From NCBI GenBank assembly GCA_016938685.1, contig JAFGUD010000212.1, forward strand, positions 1-36,610: 36,610 bases of DNA, given 5' to 3'. This DNA comes from Bacteroidales bacterium. GTDB taxonomy: Bacteria > Bacteroidota > Bacteroidia > Bacteroidales > JAFGUD01. How positions within the stretch are numbered: the stretch's first letter is position 1; each line of letters starts with the position of its first letter. Positions 36,531 to 36,610 of the stretch are shown here, piece by piece. A program made the position numbers and the translations under genes. The notes under the pieces are model-generated. The model was not told the DNA's origin. It did not search any database and worked only from the letters and a program-made list of their open reading frames with translations.

Positions 36531-36610
36531 TGTCCTGAAATAGGTTGACCTAAATTTAACAAAAAAAGGAGGTCAAAATGTCAGAACAAAAAAAAGAATT
36601 TAGTTTTAAA
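36531..36610 (+). mobile_element. Probable left end of an insertion sequence (runs off the window)
   Basis: The sequence changes at TGTCCTGAAATAGGTTGACC, which begins with TG as IS3-type ends do. It is followed 28 bp later by a strong Shine-Dalgarno and a short start of a protein. The SD is out of place in this AT-rich, SD-poor genome and points to imported DNA. The family cannot be fixed from 80 bases. Confidence 0.5.
36578..36610 (+). CDS. N-terminus of a probable transposase (3' truncated by window edge)
   Basis: ATG at 36578 follows AAAGGAGG at 36565-36572 and opens MSEQKKEFSFK to the window end. Eleven basic-polar residues cannot prove a family; the call rests on the IS-like end upstream. 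The inverted repeat TTGACCT / AGGTCAA (36545-36551 with 36570-36576) covers the Shine-Dalgarno in the transcript. Confidence 0.45.
   Translation, partial: MSEQKKEFSFK

Overview
The window is chromosomal DNA from a low-GC member of the Bacteroidota. Support for this: a protein with a type IX secretion C-terminal sorting domain; a DUF349 protein, a long-form YidC and an rSAM/lipoprotein pair of Bacteroidota type; almost no Shine-Dalgarno sequences; and promoters fitting the phylum's TTTG-n19-TAnnTTTG pattern, with near-perfect copies at 30513-30543 and 36355-36385. I see no rRNA, tRNA, CRISPR array or prophage. Coding density is high and most genes are full length.

Region 1 (1-6306) is an anaerobic nitrogen module. 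It holds the end of hcp (hybrid cluster protein), then nrfH-nrfA (ammonia-forming nitrite reductase), a ResB-like protein and CcsA (system II heme attachment), and a small cupin. A 14-bp ATGAC-n4-GTCAT palindrome sits upstream of a likely nrfH promoter, where a CRP/FNR-family activator of the HcpR type could bind. Region 2 (6445-13931) carries a seven-PAS histidine kinase, YebC, a decayed small gene, a 9-nt repeat array, a class III aminotransferase, a REC-histidine kinase and a small TM1266-like protein.

Region 3 (13953-18724) has a RAYT-type transposase with an adjacent long palindrome, a secreted beta-helix protein carrying a sorting domain, and a secreted 5'-nucleotidase. Region 4 (18839-21228, minus strand) is a radical SAM/SPASM enzyme followed by its YGAP-motif partner protein, here lacking the lipobox cysteine, and a small unknown gene. 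Region 5 (21342-29249) contains a DEAD-box RNA helicase with a long structured leader, a zinc-ribbon protein, tpiA, recQ, a DUF721 protein and an M19 dipeptidase. Region 6 (29268-36198, minus strand) contains a small unknown protein, a lipoprotein, yidC, pyrG and a DUF349 protein. The window ends in what looks like the left end of an insertion sequence.

The most unusual feature is a set of short-period repeat arrays (7, 8 or 9 nt) in gaps between genes. Several start inside the stop codon or last codons of the preceding gene. The clearest is an indel-free octamer array after tpiA: 33 units, or 34 counting a coding unit. It is followed by a second octamer array with the complementary core before recQ. 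Related arrays follow the nucleotidase gene, precede the DUF721 gene, and overlap the end of pyrG. I know of no described mechanism that produces or uses these arrays.
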